From assembly GCA_002733705.1 (NCBI GenBank), contig NVWP01000042.1, positions 1-41,478 of the forward strand: a stretch of DNA of 41,478 nt. The letters run 5' to 3'. Under the pieces are notes generated by a model. That model saw only the letters and a list, made by a program, of their open reading frames with translations. It was not told where the DNA came from and made no database searches. This DNA is from Henriciella sp. Its GTDB lineage: Bacteria > Pseudomonadota > Alphaproteobacteria > Caulobacterales > Hyphomonadaceae. The translations under genes were made by a program, and so were the position numbers. Below are positions 8,097-18,055 of this stretch, piece after piece. Numbering within the stretch: the first letter of the stretch is position 1; each line of letters starts with the position of its first letter.

Positions 8097-9346
8097 TCGG
8101 GGATGCTCTCCAATGCGATCATCTCTTCGAAGTCCGGGCGCCTGCGGATAACGGCATATCTGTCACCGTCGACCAGCACTTCCGGAACAAGAGGTCTCGC
8201 ATTGTATTGCGACGAAAGCACGGCGCCATAGGCGCCCGCTGACATTATCGCGAGCCGGTCGCCGCCTTCAATGGGGGGCATGTCCCGCTCTGCAGCGAAC
8301 TTGTCAGTCGACTCGCAGATCGGCCCGACAATGTCATACCGCATCTTGTCGCCGGCCGGACGCTCGCGAAGCGGCAGGATATCGTGATGCGCCTGATAGA
8401 GGGCGGGCCGCATGAGGTCATTCATCCCCGCATCGACCATCAGGAAATTCCGCGCCGGCCCAGGCTTCACGAACAGGGCTTCCGTGACCAGCACACCGGC
8501 ATTGCCCGCAATGACGCGGCCCGGCTCGAGTATGACTTCAAGACCCAGACCCTCGGTGACTTCACGGATCATATTGGCATAGTCAGAGGGCGGCGGAGGG
8601 TTGTCCGTGGATTTATAGGGAATGGCGAGGCCGCCGCCCAGGTCCACACGCTGGATGTCATGACCTTCCTGACGAAGCTCCCGCACAAGCCCCATCACCT
8701 TCTCGAACGCCGCGCGCATCGGTGTAATATCATCGATCTGCGAGCCGATATGGACATCGACGCCAACCGCTTCGACCCCGTCGATCTCGGCAATCTGGGC
8801 ATAGGCCTTGCGCGCTTCATTCCATGGCACGCCGAACTTGTCGCCGGACTTGCCGGTCGAGATGTTGGGATGGCCGCCGGCCGCCACATCCGGATTGACG
8901 CGGACCGCCACCTTTGCCGTCTTGCCCGTGCTCGCGGCAACCTCTGCCAGCACGGCCAGTTCTGCCGCGCTTTCGATATTGAACTGGTGGATGCCTTCCT
9001 CCAGCGCGAGGCGCATTTCCGCGCGCGTCTTTCCGACGCCGGAAAAGACGATGCGGGAGGCCGGGATGCCCGCCCGCCGGGCCCGCATCAGCTCGCCGCC
9101 GCTGACCACGTCTGCCCCGCAGCCCTCCTCAGCGAGCGTCCGCAGCACACCGAGATTGCCATTCGCCTTGACCGAATAGGCGATAAGACAGCTCATTCCA
9201 TCAAACGCGCCAGCGATCACCCGCGCATGGCGGCGCAGCGTGGCCGAGGAATAGACATAGACGGGCGTTCCCACCTCATCAGCGATGGTATCAAGCGCCA
9301 CATCCTCACAATGGAGGCGGCCATTCCGGTAATCGAAGTGATGCAC
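8084..9346 (-). CDS. lysA: Diaminopimelate decarboxylase
   Basis: This 420-residue PLP enzyme decarboxylates meso-diaminopimelate to L-lysine, the last step of lysine synthesis. It has the fold-III alanine-racemase-like barrel with the PLP lysine in LIAYSVKANGN (near residue 59). Further motifs are GCGADVVSGGEL, a HIGSQI motif, VDLGGGLAIPY, and EPGRVIAGNAGVLV. The C-terminal domain has GPICESTDKFA, the catalytic cysteine of the decarboxylase group, and SAGAYGAVLSSQYNARP. The start is GTG 9346, five bases after the lptM stop, which fits coupling. dapF, which makes its substrate, is about 6 kb away on the other strand. Length and motifs are normal. Confidence 0.97.
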   Translation of the reverse strand: MHHFDYRNGRLHCEDVALDTIADEVGTPVYVYSSATLRRHARVIAGAFDGMSCLIAYSVKANGNLGVLRTLAEEGCGADVVSGGELMRARRAGIPASRIVFSGVGKTRAEMRLALEEGIHQFNIESAAELAVLAEVAASTGKTAKVAVRVNPDVAAGGHPNISTGKSGDKFGVPWNEARKAYAQIAEIDGVEAVGVDVHIGSQIDDITPMRAAFEKVMGLVRELRQEGHDIQRVDLGGGLAIPYKSTDNPPPPSDYANMIREVTEGLGLEVILEPGRVIAGNAGVLVTEALFVKPGPARNFLMVDAGMNDLMRPALYQAHHDILPLRERPAGDKMRYDIVGPICESTDKFAAERDMPPIEGGDRLAIMSAGAYGAVLSSQYNARPLVPEVLVDGDRYAVIRRRPDFEEMIALESIPDWLS

Positions 9347-9351
9347 TGGGC

Positions 9352-9627
9352 TTATTCCGGCGACACGTCGCCCATACCGGACTCATCGATATCCGCCTCT
9401 GGGTCCGATTTCGGGATCTCGCCGCCAAGGTCGTTATAATAGGCTTCGTCGGCCGAACGCGCAGGCGGGCCATCGACCTCCACGGCGGTGTCCACCGGCG
9501 TGCGGGCGGCCTCATCGGGCGCCGAAGAGAAGATTGGCGGCGGGCGGTCCAGATCGCCGCGAACACCACAGCCGGCAAGGCCGAATGTTGCGGCGCCGAG
9601 AAGGACGATAGCACTCAGTCGTTTCAT
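9352..9627 (-). CDS. lptM: LptM-like small lipoprotein
   Basis: A 91-residue lipoprotein starting at ATG 9627. The signal peptide ends in a lipobox FGLAGC with Cys at residue 20, followed by the short motif [11 protein letters not shown] that resembles the LptM/YifL signature (CGxKGxL..P). The rest is acidic and probably disordered. In enterobacteria LptM assists oxidative maturation of the LptD-LptE translocon in the outer membrane; a matching role here is inferred from the family. Its start overlaps the argH stop (ATGA) and it precedes lysA by 5 bases, and an lptM gene beside lysA is a common proteobacterial arrangement. An ATG-like extension to 9663 adds residues without signal character and was rejected. 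Confidence 0.75.
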   Translation of the reverse strand: MKRLSAIVLLGAATFGLAGCGVRGDLDRPPPIFSSAPDEAARTPVDTAVEVDGPPARSADEAYYNDLGGEIPKSDPEADIDESGMGDVSPE

Positions 9628-11039
9628 GATGTCGCGGCCTCCAGGCCCAGGCGTTTGGTCCAAAGTTCGATCTGCTCTTTCACGCGTTTGGGCGCCGTCC
9701 CGCCATAGCTTTCCCGGCTCGCAGCAGACGCCTCGACGCTTAGCACGGAAAAGACAGCCTCTGTAAGGCGGGGCTCGACCTCCTGCATGGAATTTAATGA
9801 AAGCGCCTCAAGGCCAACGCCGTCTGCCTCCGCCATGGCCACAATGCGCCCCGTGACATGGTGCGCCTCACGGAAAGGGAGCTTCAGCTCACGCACCAGC
9901 CAGTCGGCAAGGTCGGTTGCGGTGGAATACCCCTTCGCTGCGGCGGCCCGCATATTGGCGGCATCAAAACTGATCGTATCGATCATGCCGGTCATGGCCT
10001 TGGCGCAGAGGCCGAACGTGTCGAACGCCTCGAAGGTAAGGCGCTTGTCATCCTGAAGGTCCTTGGCATAAGCGAGTGGCAGGGCCTTTACCGCGCCCTG
10101 GAGGCTCGCAAACTGACCTGCGATAAGGGCCGCCTTGGCGCGGATAAGCTCTGCCGCATCCGGATTACGCTTCTGCGGCATGATGGAGGAACCGGTCGAC
10201 CACGCGTCAGAGAGGCGGGCAAAGCCGAACTGCGCGCTGGTCCACAGCACGATTTCCTCAGCAAGACGCGACAAGTGGGTCGCCGCAATGGAAAGCGCGG
10301 CCAGCGCCTCCAGTGCGAAATCGCGGGCAGAGACGGCATCAAGCGAGTTTGCCATAGGACGGTCAAAGCCGAGCGCTTCGGCTGTCATGTCGCGGTCGAT
10401 GGGGAAGCCGGTGCCCGCGAGCGCCGCTGCGCCCAGCGGCGATTCATTAAGCCGCGCGGCAGCCCCCATAAGACGCGCCTTGTCGCGCTCTGCCATCTCG
10501 ACATAGGCCAGCAGATGATGTCCGAGCGTCACCGGCTGGGCTGTCTGCAGGTGCGTGAAGCCGGGCATGACCGTCTCGGCGTGCTCACTCGCCCGGCCGA
10601 TAAGCAAATGCTGAAGACCGGTCAGCGCCCGCGCTGCCTCACTCAAGGCCCCGCGCGTCCAGAGGCGGAAGTCTGTTACCACCTGATCATTGCGCGAGCG
10701 GGCCGTATGCAGCCGGCCGGCCGGCGCGCCGATAAGCTCCTTCAGGCGCGCCTCGATATTCATGTGAATGTCTTCAAGTTCGACGCGGTAAGGGAAAGTC
10801 CCGGCCTTCACCTCTTCCAGAACCTGGTCGAGGCCGGACTGGATCGCCTCATTGTCCTCTGGCTCGATTATGCCTGTTTCGGCCAGCATGTCCGCATGCG
10901 CGCGACTGCCGGCAATGTCCTGCAGCGCCATGCGCCGGTCGACGTCAATCGACGCGTTGATCGATTGCATGATGTCGGAGGGTTGCGCGGCAAAGCGTCC
11001 TCCCCACATCTGCTGGCCTTTTGAGGGCTTATCTACCAT
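9624..11039 (-). CDS. argH: Argininosuccinate lyase
   Basis: This 471-residue enzyme of the fumarase/aspartase superfamily splits argininosuccinate into arginine and fumarate. Family signatures are MWGGRFA near the N-terminus, [45 protein letters not shown], and the flexible loop [20 protein letters not shown] (about residues 279-298) carrying the catalytic serine. The start ATG 11039 gives [16 protein letters not shown], the usual alphaproteobacterial beginning; the open frame to 11117 adds a non-conserved stretch that would run into the divergent tlpA gene. argH-lptM-lysA-DUF4175 forms an apparent operon. Only 34 bases separate its start from that of the divergently transcribed thioredoxin. 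Confidence 0.97.
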   Translation of the reverse strand: MVDKPSKGQQMWGGRFAAQPSDIMQSINASIDVDRRMALQDIAGSRAHADMLAETGIIEPEDNEAIQSGLDQVLEEVKAGTFPYRVELEDIHMNIEARLKELIGAPAGRLHTARSRNDQVVTDFRLWTRGALSEAARALTGLQHLLIGRASEHAETVMPGFTHLQTAQPVTLGHHLLAYVEMAERDKARLMGAAARLNESPLGAAALAGTGFPIDRDMTAEALGFDRPMANSLDAVSARDFALEALAALSIAATHLSRLAEEIVLWTSAQFGFARLSDAWSTGSSIMPQKRNPDAAELIRAKAALIAGQFASLQGAVKALPLAYAKDLQDDKRLTFEAFDTFGLCAKAMTGMIDTISFDAANMRAAAAKGYSTATDLADWLVRELKLPFREAHHVTGRIVAMAEADGVGLEALSLNSMQEVEPRLTEAVFSVLSVEASAASRESYGGTAPKRVKEQIELWTKRLGLEAATS

Positions 11040-11073
11040 TGTCCTGCATCCTGGAAAGTGAGAGGGCTTGCAT

Positions 11074-11664
11074 ATGTCCCGCCTGGTGAAATTTGGTATC
11101 CCGGCACTTCTGGTCATAGGGCTTGTGACGGTCGCTTTCGCATGGCTTCAGGCAACTTCCAAGGGCGGAAGTAAGGATGCCATCGCGGAACTTGCGACGG
11201 GATCGATTGCCGCACTCGATGTCACGCAGCGCGGAGACCCCACATCGAGCGCCAGTTTCGACGGACCAGACGGCAGTCCGGTCACCCTGAAGGACTTTGA
11301 AGGCCGCATCACGCTCGTCAATTTCTGGGCCACCTGGTGCGGGCCATGCGAGCGCGAGATGCCCTCTCTGGCCGCGCTGCAGAAACTGAAGGGCGATGAG
11401 GACTTTCAGGTTATCGCCATCAGCGTCGACGCCGAGGAAGACCGCGACTATGCACGCGAACGCCTGCAGGAGCTGACGGGCGGCGTGCTTGATTTTTATT
11501 TCGCCCCGCCGGATCGCTGGGACATTGTCTATGACAGCGGAGCGCGGGGCTTTCCCACCACGGTCATCTATGACGAGACGGGCGCTGAAATCGCGCGCCT
11601 TTCTGGCGAGGCTGACTGGGAATCCTATGAAGCCGCTGCCCTGATCGACGCCATCAAGGACTAG
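11074..11664 (+). CDS. tlpA: TlpA-type membrane-anchored thioredoxin
   Basis: A 196-residue thiol-disulfide protein. An N-terminal hydrophobic segment (about residues 6-26) acts as uncleaved anchor or signal, and the thioredoxin domain faces the periplasm. The active site [16 protein letters not shown] has cysteines at residues 89 and 92. [11 protein letters not shown] and the cis-proline loop [10 protein letters not shown] follow. In Bradyrhizobium, TlpA reduces the copper-site partners of cytochrome oxidase; the same gene beside argH is recurrent in alphaproteobacteria, so a role in cytochrome or copper-centre assembly is inferred. ATG 11074 is chosen because GAGAGGG lies seven to eight bases upstream; a TTG at 11068 would leave almost no spacing. 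The stop shares CTAG with the convergent gene. Confidence 0.88.
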   Translation: MSRLVKFGIPALLVIGLVTVAFAWLQATSKGGSKDAIAELATGSIAALDVTQRGDPTSSASFDGPDGSPVTLKDFEGRITLVNFWATWCGPCEREMPSLAALQKLKGDEDFQVIAISVDAEEDRDYARERLQELTGGVLDFYFAPPDRWDIVYDSGARGFPTTVIYDETGAEIARLSGEADWESYEAAALIDAIKD

Positions 11665-12737
11665 CTGAGCCCCTCTGTCTCGAAAACGTAGAGAAGTGTG
11701 CGCTGGTTATCGCTGAAATTGTTGTCCGACAGGATGAAAATCCGGTGTTCGCCCGTCTCCAGCGGCCAGACCGCAACTGCCTCGAAATTATCAAGCGTGA
11801 GCGGCGCGCGCATGAAAGCCAGAGTGCGGCTTTCGCCACCTTCCCTCACACGGATGGCGATGGTGTTTTGCCGGGTCAGCGGGTTATAGGCGCGGTGCAG
11901 CGTATAGAGTCGGCCCTCTGCTTCATCGGCACCGACCAGCGGTGTGCCCTCTGCATTGACCCAGTCGTTCGCGGAAAACGAAACACCCCCATCTTCGGTG
12001 ACGCGGCCAAGAGGGCCTTGACCGCCAACAAGTGTCTCAAGACCGACAAGCAGGCTGTCATCCACCATGGCCAGGGCCTCTGCGCCTGAATTTTGGCTGA
12101 TGCCCCGGTCGAGCCCTGCTGGGCGCGGGTCCATACTGGCGATGCGGACCGCGCGCGCATTGCCGCCGCAGCGTTCGTAGCCATAGGCCTCTATACGGTG
12201 ATTGCGCTCGAAGCTGACAAAGGCGATGCCATCGCGCAGCTGCAGGCCTTCAGCATCGCCCTCGGCCTTTCCGGTCAGCATGTCACCATCCTGATCCTTC
12301 AGATAGGTGAGCGTGGCCTGGGTCTGCGGCTCAAGCGCGGCCTGGTCAAAGGGAAGATGGACCAGCGCGCCCGCGTCAGAAACGGCCAGAAGGTCGCCGC
12401 CGGGCAGGATATCGAGGCCGGAAAGCCCTCCAAAAGACGCAAGCGACGTATCGAGCGACCATCCGCCACGGAAAATGAGCCCGTCCAGGGCTTTCGCCTT
12501 GTCGGCGGCCTTGCCCAGATCGACAGGCTGGACATTGAGGAGAACGGACATCGCAAAGCCAGCCGGTTCGCTACCGGGGCAGGACTGGTCTGCAATCTCG
12601 CGCGCCTTCTCTGGCGTGTAGACCCATGGCGCCGCCTCTGGGGCCGGGGGCCCACTGGGTGAGCCGGCCGTACAGGCGCCAAGCAGGATGCCGACAAGAA
12701 GACCCGATAACAGGCGAGAGCGGGGCATCCGTCTCAT
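11661..12737 (-). CDS. Esterase-like activity of phytase family lipoprotein
   Basis: A 358-residue predicted lipoprotein with a basic N-terminus, hydrophobic core and lipobox LLGAC (Cys 22), followed by a Pro/Ala/Ser linker. The body looks like the phytase-esterase-like beta-propeller family (PF13449-type). Supporting segments are FGGLSGLDILPGGDLLAVSDAGALV, then EGDAEGLQL, FVSFERNHRIEAYG, NSGAEALAMVDDSLLVGLE and a C-terminal FILSDNNFSDNQRTLLYVFE. These are the spaced propeller-blade motifs of that family. Some members are annotated as phosphohydrolases, but the substrate cannot be read here. It probably sits on the periplasmic face of the outer membrane. It starts 11 bases downstream of the cobT stop and may be co-transcribed with cobST. 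Its stop shares CTAG with tlpA. Confidence 0.75.
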   Translation of the reverse strand: MRRMPRSRLLSGLLVGILLGACTAGSPSGPPAPEAAPWVYTPEKAREIADQSCPGSEPAGFAMSVLLNVQPVDLGKAADKAKALDGLIFRGGWSLDTSLASFGGLSGLDILPGGDLLAVSDAGALVHLPFDQAALEPQTQATLTYLKDQDGDMLTGKAEGDAEGLQLRDGIAFVSFERNHRIEAYGYERCGGNARAVRIASMDPRPAGLDRGISQNSGAEALAMVDDSLLVGLETLVGGQGPLGRVTEDGGVSFSANDWVNAEGTPLVGADEAEGRLYTLHRAYNPLTRQNTIAIRVREGGESRTLAFMRAPLTLDNFEAVAVWPLETGEHRIFILSDNNFSDNQRTLLYVFETEGLS

Positions 12738-12748
12738 GGCTTTCTCTC

Positions 12749-14752
12749 TCAGCTCTTTGAGGCCTTGCTGGCTATATCCTGCAAGGACGTCCGTTTTACG
12801 TCACGCGAGCCATAGCGCGGCCCGCCGCGGGCCGTTTCGGAGACACCGCTCAGCGAAGACCGCCCGCCGCTCCCGCCACGCGGCGTCTGCACGGCCATGG
12901 CTTTCTGGTCGGGCAGATTGCCTTCCTCATCGAAGAGGCTGGCAAGCTGTTCGGTGATGGCGCCGCCGAGCTGTTCGGCATCGACGAGCGTCACGGCGCG
13001 GCGATAATAGCGGGTCACGTCATGGCCGATGCCGATGGCAATCAGTTCGACAGGGCTGCGGCTTTCGATCTCGGAAATGACCTGGCGCAAATGGCGCTCA
13101 AGATAATTGCCGACATTCACGCTGAGCGTCGAATCGTCGACCGGCGCCCCATCGGAAATCACCATCATGATCTTGCGCTGTTCGGGCCGGCCGAGCAGGC
13201 GTTCATGCGCCCAGAGCAGGGCCTCGCCATCGATATTCTCTTTCAGCAGGCCCTCACGCATCATCAGGCCGAGATTGCGCCGCGCCCGGCGCCAGGGCGC
13301 ATCGGCCGACTTGTAGACGATGTGACGAAGGTCGTTGAGACGGCCAGGCCCGGCCGGCTTGTTCGCCTTGACCCAGTCCTCACGCGCAAGCCCGCCTTTC
13401 CACGCCTTGGTGGTAAAGCCGAGGATCTCAACTTTCACGCCGCAGCGCTCCAGCGTGCGCGCCAGAATGTCGGCGCAGAGGGCCGCGATCATGATCGGGC
13501 GCCCGCGCATGGAGCCGGAATTGTCCAGCAGCAGCGTCACCACCGTGTCGCGGAACTCGGAGTCTTCTTCCTGCTTGAAGGAAAGCGGCGCCGTCGGGTC
13601 CGTGATGACACGGGTGAGGCGCGCGGTATCCAGCACACCTTCCTCAAGATCGAAGGACCAGGAGCGGTTCTGTTGCGCCATGAGGCGGCGCTGGAGCCGG
13701 TTGGCCAGCTTGGACACCGCACCCTGAAGCGACTGAAGCTGGTGATCGAGATAGGCCCGCAGCCGCGTCAGCTCTTCAGCATCACAGAGGTCGGCCGCAT
13801 TGGCGATCTCGTCATGGGCGGTTGTGAAGACGCGATAGGTGAAATCCTTGCGCTCATCCCCGTCGCGATAGTTCGGACGCAGCGGCTTGGAACCATCCTC
13901 GCTGTCCTCATAATCGTCTTCACCCTCAGCCTCTGACTCAGCGTCGACGGAGACATTGGTCTCTTCCCCCTCGACATCGTCGCTCTCGCCGGCCTCCATC
14001 TCCTCGGTAGAGGAACCGTCCGTGTCATCGCCGCTGTCGGGCTCGTCGCTGGAGCTCTCCTGCTGCTCGGATTCCTCTTCGGTCTCGGATTCGGTGTCGT
14101 CTTCCTGCTCGTCGCCGGCCTCATCGCCTTCGGTCAAATCCTTGATGAGGCGCTGGACGGTCTTGGCGAAGGCACGCTGGTCATTGAGCTGGCTGAGCAG
14201 GTCTTCCAGGGCGTCGCCGCCGCGTTCGGTCACTTCCTCACGCCAGATCGAGGCAATGCCTTCAGCTTCCGGCGGCAGCGGGCGGCCCGTCAGCTTCTCA
14301 CGCAGCAGGAACTCGATCGCCGGCGCAATCGGCGCATCGGTCCGGTCCTGCATGCGGGTATATCCGGCCTTCTCGCAGCGCGCGGCCAGCGCCGCATCGA
14401 GATTGGCGGCCGTGCCGTTCATCGCATTGGCGCCTATGGACTCGATGCGCGCACGCTCGGCGGCCTCATAGACCTGTCGGGCCATCTCGCCGCTCGGACG
14501 GTCTGCAAGGTGGGCCGCTTCATCATGGTGGGCCATGCGCAGCGACAGGGCATCTGCCTCCCCGCGCGCCCGCGCGGCCTGCTGCGGGGAAAGCTCCCGC
14601 GGCGGCGACTGCAGCATGAGGCGCCTGTCGTCAGCGCGGCCCGCTTCGGACACGAACGAGGTTTCGACGTCCCGCGTCTGGCTCATCGCCTTGGCGGTGG
14701 CCGCAAGCGCCTGCTTGAAGAGTTCGTAAGGCGTATCGTCCTTGTTTGCCAT
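12749..14752 (-). CDS. cobT: Aerobic cobaltochelatase subunit CobT
   Basis: This 667-residue protein has the CobT architecture: an N-terminal helical region, a very acidic Glu/Asp/Ser linker (about residues 210-280), and a C-terminal von Willebrand A domain. The MIDAS motif is [13 protein letters not shown] (about residues 404-416), with the later [12 protein letters not shown]. CobT pairs with the AAA+ protein CobS to form the chaperone-like ring that drives CobN to insert cobalt into hydrogenobyrinic acid a,c-diamide during aerobic B12 synthesis. cobS lies immediately upstream with a 59-base gap, so both are probably transcribed together. cobN is not in the window; see the findings. A C-terminal Gly/Ser/Arg-rich tail is typical for alphaproteobacterial CobT. 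ATG 14752 is the natural start. Confidence 0.93.
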   Translation of the reverse strand: MANKDDTPYELFKQALAATAKAMSQTRDVETSFVSEAGRADDRRLMLQSPPRELSPQQAARARGEADALSLRMAHHDEAAHLADRPSGEMARQVYEAAERARIESIGANAMNGTAANLDAALAARCEKAGYTRMQDRTDAPIAPAIEFLLREKLTGRPLPPEAEGIASIWREEVTERGGDALEDLLSQLNDQRAFAKTVQRLIKDLTEGDEAGDEQEDDTESETEEESEQQESSSDEPDSGDDTDGSSTEEMEAGESDDVEGEETNVSVDAESEAEGEDDYEDSEDGSKPLRPNYRDGDERKDFTYRVFTTAHDEIANAADLCDAEELTRLRAYLDHQLQSLQGAVSKLANRLQRRLMAQQNRSWSFDLEEGVLDTARLTRVITDPTAPLSFKQEEDSEFRDTVVTLLLDNSGSMRGRPIMIAALCADILARTLERCGVKVEILGFTTKAWKGGLAREDWVKANKPAGPGRLNDLRHIVYKSADAPWRRARRNLGLMMREGLLKENIDGEALLWAHERLLGRPEQRKIMMVISDGAPVDDSTLSVNVGNYLERHLRQVISEIESRSPVELIAIGIGHDVTRYYRRAVTLVDAEQLGGAITEQLASLFDEEGNLPDQKAMAVQTPRGGSGGRSSLSGVSETARGGPRYGSRDVKRTSLQDIASKASKS

Positions 14753-14811
14753 GAGTCTTACCTAGCGCCGGATTTCGCAGATGCGATGAAGAATGCAGGC
14801 TGGCCCAGCGA

Positions 14812-15795
14812 TCAGGCCACCCGCACCATCAGGGCGCTTTCCGGCAGCTCCTCGCCAAAGCAGCGCTGATACATCTCGGCCACCAGCGGGCGTTCGAGTT
14901 CATCGCACTTGTTGAGGAAGGTCATCCGGAAAGAGTGCCCCAGATCGCCGAAGATCTTGTAGTTCTCCGCCCAGGTGATCACGGTCCGCGGGCTCATCAC
15001 GGTAGAGATGTCGCCATTCATGAAGGCGTTCCGCGTGAGATCGGCCAGACGCACCATCTTGGACAGCAGCTCCTTGTCGAGGTCGGGCGCCTTGGTCGAG
15101 ACGATCTCCACCTCGGCGTCATGCTCGAGATAGTTGAGCGTGGTGACAATGCTCCAGCGGTCCATCTGGCCCTGGTTGAGCTGCTGTGTGCCGTGATAGA
15201 GGCCGGTCGTATCGCCGAGGCCAACCGTGTTGGTCGTGGCGAAGAGGCGGAAATACGGGTTCGGCGAGATAACGCGATTCTGGTCCAGCAGGGTCAGGCG
15301 GCCGGAGGCCTCAAGCACGCGCTGGATCACGAACATCACATCGGGGCGGCCGGCATCGTATTCGTCAAAGGTGATCGCGACCGGGCGCTGCAGGGCCCAT
15401 GGCAGGATGCCTTCGCGAAATTCGGTGACCTGGACGCCTTCCTTCAGGACGATGGCATCCTTGCCGACCATGTCGATCCGGCTGACATGGCTGTCGAGGT
15501 TGATACGGATCATCGGCCAGTTCAGGCGCGCGGCGACCTGTTCGATATGGGTCGATTTGCCGGTGCCGTGATAGCCCTGCACCATGACGCGGCGATTATG
15601 TTCAAAGCCGGCCAGGATCGCCATCGTGGTTTGCGGGTCGAACCGGTAGGACGGATCGATTTCGGGCACATATTCGGTCTTCGTCTCGAAGCCGTGAACG
15701 ACCATGTCGGTGTCGATGCCGAAGACATCGCGGACGTTGATCTCCACGGTCGGCTCGAGCTCGGTCAGAACATCGGTATCGCTGGTCAGGCTCAT
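14812..15795 (-). CDS. cobS: Aerobic cobaltochelatase AAA+ subunit CobS
   Basis: A 327-residue MoxR-like AAA+ ATPase. Visible are [21 protein letters not shown], the CobS N-terminal signature, and Walker [16 protein letters not shown] (about residues 72-86). Walker [17 protein letters not shown] is near residue 140, sensor 1 is [15 protein letters not shown], and the [13 protein letters not shown] segment is nearly invariant in CobS. It forms hexameric rings that dock on CobT and power cobalt insertion by CobN. ATG 15795 is preceded by GAGGACGAT, a good ribosome-binding site. The 90 bases upstream (15796-15885) must hold its promoter. I see no cobalamin-riboswitch-like structure there, and the space is too short for one. 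Confidence 0.95.
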   Translation of the reverse strand: MSLTSDTDVLTELEPTVEINVRDVFGIDTDMVVHGFETKTEYVPEIDPSYRFDPQTTMAILAGFEHNRRVMVQGYHGTGKSTHIEQVAARLNWPMIRINLDSHVSRIDMVGKDAIVLKEGVQVTEFREGILPWALQRPVAITFDEYDAGRPDVMFVIQRVLEASGRLTLLDQNRVISPNPYFRLFATTNTVGLGDTTGLYHGTQQLNQGQMDRWSIVTTLNYLEHDAEVEIVSTKAPDLDKELLSKMVRLADLTRNAFMNGDISTVMSPRTVITWAENYKIFGDLGHSFRMTFLNKCDELERPLVAEMYQRCFGEELPESALMVRVA

Positions 15796-15885
15796 AAAAC
15801 TATCGTCCTCGAATTGGTCTCGCGGGTCTCAACAGGGGGTTCTAGCACGCGAATGACATGCGACTAGTGCGACGTGAGGTAAAGG

Positions 15886-17571
15886 TCACTCCGCCGCAGA
15901 CCAGACGATTTCACCGTTGACGACTGTCATCACTGCATTTGCCTCCAGGATTTCGTCTTCAGGGACCGTCATCAGATCCCGGTCGAACACAGTGAAATCT
16001 GCAAGCTTGCCCGGCTCAATCGTTCCCAGATCATCCTCCATGAAGGCCGCATAGGCCGCTGAAGAGGTAAAGAGCGCCAGCGCATCCTGACGCGAGAGCG
16101 CCTGTTCTGGATGCCAGCCCTCACCGGAATTGCCTTCCAGATCCTCGCGCGCCACAGCAGCATAGAATTCGATCAGCGGGGAGCCGACCTCGACGGGCGC
16201 ATCCGACCCGCCAGCTATCACCGCGCCGGCATCCAGCAGGTTCTGCCAGGCATACGCGCCGTCCAGGCGGTCGAAACCGAGCCGGGCAGGGGCGAATTTC
16301 AGGTCTCCAATGGCATGCGAGGGCTGCATGGAGGCAATCAGACCGAGCTCCGGGATACGGGCAATATCATCGGGGTGCAGGATCTGGGTGTGCTCGATGC
16401 GCCAGCGCCGGTCGGGGCTGATGTCCAGCTCCTCATAGACGTTCAGGATGCGGCGATTGGCAAGATCACCAATGGCGTGGATCGCGAGCTGAACGTCCTC
16501 TTCCTCAGCCTTCATCATGAGATTGTGCAGGCCCTCAGGCTCCAGAAGGGAGAGCCCGTTCGTATCCGGCCTGTCGGAATAAGGCTCTATCAGCAGAGCC
16601 CCGCGAGAGCCGAGTGCGCCGTCCATATAGAGCTTCACTGCCCGGTTCGAGATTGTATCGGTCTCGTACTCATGTCCGGCGGCGAGCGGAAAGCCGTCTT
16701 CCGACAGGGCATTATAAATTCGCACGGGCATCTCACCGGCCGCGTCCAGCTCCGCCATCAGCGGGGCATGCGCAGGCGGCACACTCATATTGTGAAGGCC
16801 CGTCCAGCCGCGCTCTGCATAGACGCGCGAACCCTCGACATAGGCGCGGCGGATTTCCTCCTCGCTTGGCTCGGCAACCAGGCCCCAGACGGGTGTCATC
16901 GCATTGTCGATGAGAATTCCCGTCGCCTTGCCATCGCTATCACGTTCGATCTTGCCGCCTTCCGGGTCAGGCGTCGTCTCATCGATGCCGGCGGCGTTGA
17001 GTGCAGCTGTGCTTGCCACAAGGGCGTGCCCGTCGGCCCGCATCAGGATAACCAGCCGGTCGCCCACCGCCGCATCGAGATCCGCGGCAGCCGGCATGCG
17101 GCCCTCCGGCCAGTCGGTCTCGATCCAGCCGCGCCCCACAATGATCGCCTCATCGCCAAGACCGCCGGCTTCCGCCTCTATCCGTGTCACCAGCTCTTCG
17201 AGCGAGGCGGTGTCAGCAAGATCGAGCGACAGCTCCCGCTGACCGATACCAAGAAGGTGAGCGTGGCTGTCTGTAAAGCCGGGATACATGAAATTATTGT
17301 CCAGCCAGACGAACTCAGCCCCCTCGATATCCACCTCTGCATCAAGATCGTCGATGGAGCCGGTCCAGACGATGCGGCCATCATCATCGACCGCCACTGT
17401 ATCCACTGTCTCACCCTCGACACCCGTATAGATCGTGCCGCTTGCGAAAATGCGCGCCGCTACCGGCTGAACCGTTTCCGCAGACTCAGAGGGCCCCGCC
17501 GCTCGCGGCATGGAAGGCTGCGCACAGGCAGACAGGACAATGGCGGACAGAATGAAGGTGTTTCGCAACAT
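15886..17571 (-). CDS. Amidohydrolase (YtcJ-like) lipoprotein
   Basis: A 561-residue protein with a short signal and lipobox LSAC (Cys 16) from ATG 17571, then the amidohydrolase-3 fold. Metal-binding motifs are GFTDSHAHLLGIG in the N-terminal part, AIHAIGDLANRRIL and RIEHTQILHPDDI in the middle, and GGSDAPVEVGSPL toward the C-terminus. The ending GKLADFTVFDRDLM is typical of the superfamily. YtcJ-type enzymes hydrolyse amides such as N-substituted formamides, but many members have unknown substrates, so only the class is called. Being a lipoprotein it acts in the periplasm, facing envelope or imported molecules. The longer frame to 17673 begins with a non-signal sequence that crosses the rpmB terminator and was rejected. 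It reads in the same direction as cobS, 90 bases before it. Confidence 0.85.
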   Translation of the reverse strand: MLRNTFILSAIVLSACAQPSMPRAAGPSESAETVQPVAARIFASGTIYTGVEGETVDTVAVDDDGRIVWTGSIDDLDAEVDIEGAEFVWLDNNFMYPGFTDSHAHLLGIGQRELSLDLADTASLEELVTRIEAEAGGLGDEAIIVGRGWIETDWPEGRMPAAADLDAAVGDRLVILMRADGHALVASTAALNAAGIDETTPDPEGGKIERDSDGKATGILIDNAMTPVWGLVAEPSEEEIRRAYVEGSRVYAERGWTGLHNMSVPPAHAPLMAELDAAGEMPVRIYNALSEDGFPLAAGHEYETDTISNRAVKLYMDGALGSRGALLIEPYSDRPDTNGLSLLEPEGLHNLMMKAEEEDVQLAIHAIGDLANRRILNVYEELDISPDRRWRIEHTQILHPDDIARIPELGLIASMQPSHAIGDLKFAPARLGFDRLDGAYAWQNLLDAGAVIAGGSDAPVEVGSPLIEFYAAVAREDLEGNSGEGWHPEQALSRQDALALFTSSAAYAAFMEDDLGTIEPGKLADFTVFDRDLMTVPEDEILEANAVMTVVNGEIVWSAAE

Positions 17572-17631
17572 GATGAGGGCTCCCCGGACTTTCCCCTTTC
17601 TGGCTGACCCATATATCCGCGCAACGCAAAC

Positions 17632-17661
17632 AAAAACGCGCCCCGGGAAGGAGCGCGTTTT
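17632..17661 (-). terminator. Intrinsic terminator of rpmB
   Basis: AAAACGCGC (17633-17641) and GCGCGTTTT (17653-17661) form a perfect 9-bp stem around an 11-base loop. Read on the minus strand the stem is followed by a run of T (GCGCGTTTTTG), so it can end rpmB transcripts about 30 bases after their stop. The T-run on the plus side makes it nominally bidirectional. Confidence 0.8.
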
Positions 17662-17689
17662 CAGAATGTTCAAAGTTCAATCGGGCGTC

Positions 17690-17983
17690 TTAGGCGCTTG
17701 CTTCAGCAGCCTGCTTCTGGATGTCCCGCTTGATCTTCAGCGCTTTCGGGGAAAGCGTGTCGTCCTTCGACTGGGCCAGATAGCCGTCGAGGCCGCCCAG
17801 CTTGTCGACCGTGCGCAGCGTCTTTGCGGCAATGCGCAGGGAAACGTTGCGGTCAAGGGCTTCAGAGCGAAGGGTGACGTTGACCAGGTTCGGCAGGAAC
17901 CGGCGCTTGGTCTTGACGTTCGAGTGGCTCACTTTGTGGCCAATAATCGGCTTGACGCCTGAAAGTTCGCATTGGCGTGCCAT
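17690..17983 (-). CDS. rpmB: 50S ribosomal protein L28
   Basis: This 97-residue basic protein has the L28 pattern: MARQCELSGVKPIIGHKVSH at the N-terminus, then SNVKTKRRFLPNLVNV, and VSLRIAAKTLRTVDKLGGLD. It binds 23S rRNA in the large subunit. The first cysteine region CELSGVKP lacks the paired zinc cysteines of Cys-plus forms, as usual in alphaproteobacteria. It is a single-gene transcript, with a recognisable sigma-70-type promoter upstream and a strong hairpin terminator downstream. The divergently read DUF3108 gene beside rpmB is a recurrent neighbour in this class. Confidence 0.97.
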   Translation of the reverse strand: MARQCELSGVKPIIGHKVSHSNVKTKRRFLPNLVNVTLRSEALDRNVSLRIAAKTLRTVDKLGGLDGYLAQSKDDTLSPKALKIKRDIQKQAAEASA

Positions 17984-18026
17984 GGGGCGCTCGCTTAAAT
18001 AGTGTTAGATCAAATCCGAAGCGGCG

Positions 18027-18055
18027 CTCATACGCGCCGGGGGCGCCGACGTCAA
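18027..18055 (-). promoter_or_regulatory. rpmB: Sigma-70-type promoter of rpmB
   Basis: On the minus strand TTGACG (18050-18055) is followed after exactly 17 bases by TATGAG (18027-18032). Start of transcription would fall near 18020, giving a leader of about 36 bases before the rpmB ATG at 17983. The -35 element and spacing are excellent and the -10 is moderate. Confidence 0.65.

Noticed and set aside
15796-15885. Cobalamin riboswitch upstream of cobS
   Set aside because: The 90-base gap is too short for the usual element and I see no B12-box-like sequence.
16111-17607. Long plus-strand open frame opposite the amidohydrolase gene
   Set aside because: It is antisense to a protein with clear metal-binding motifs and crosses the signal peptide region; the translation is rich in Arg and His without domain pattern.
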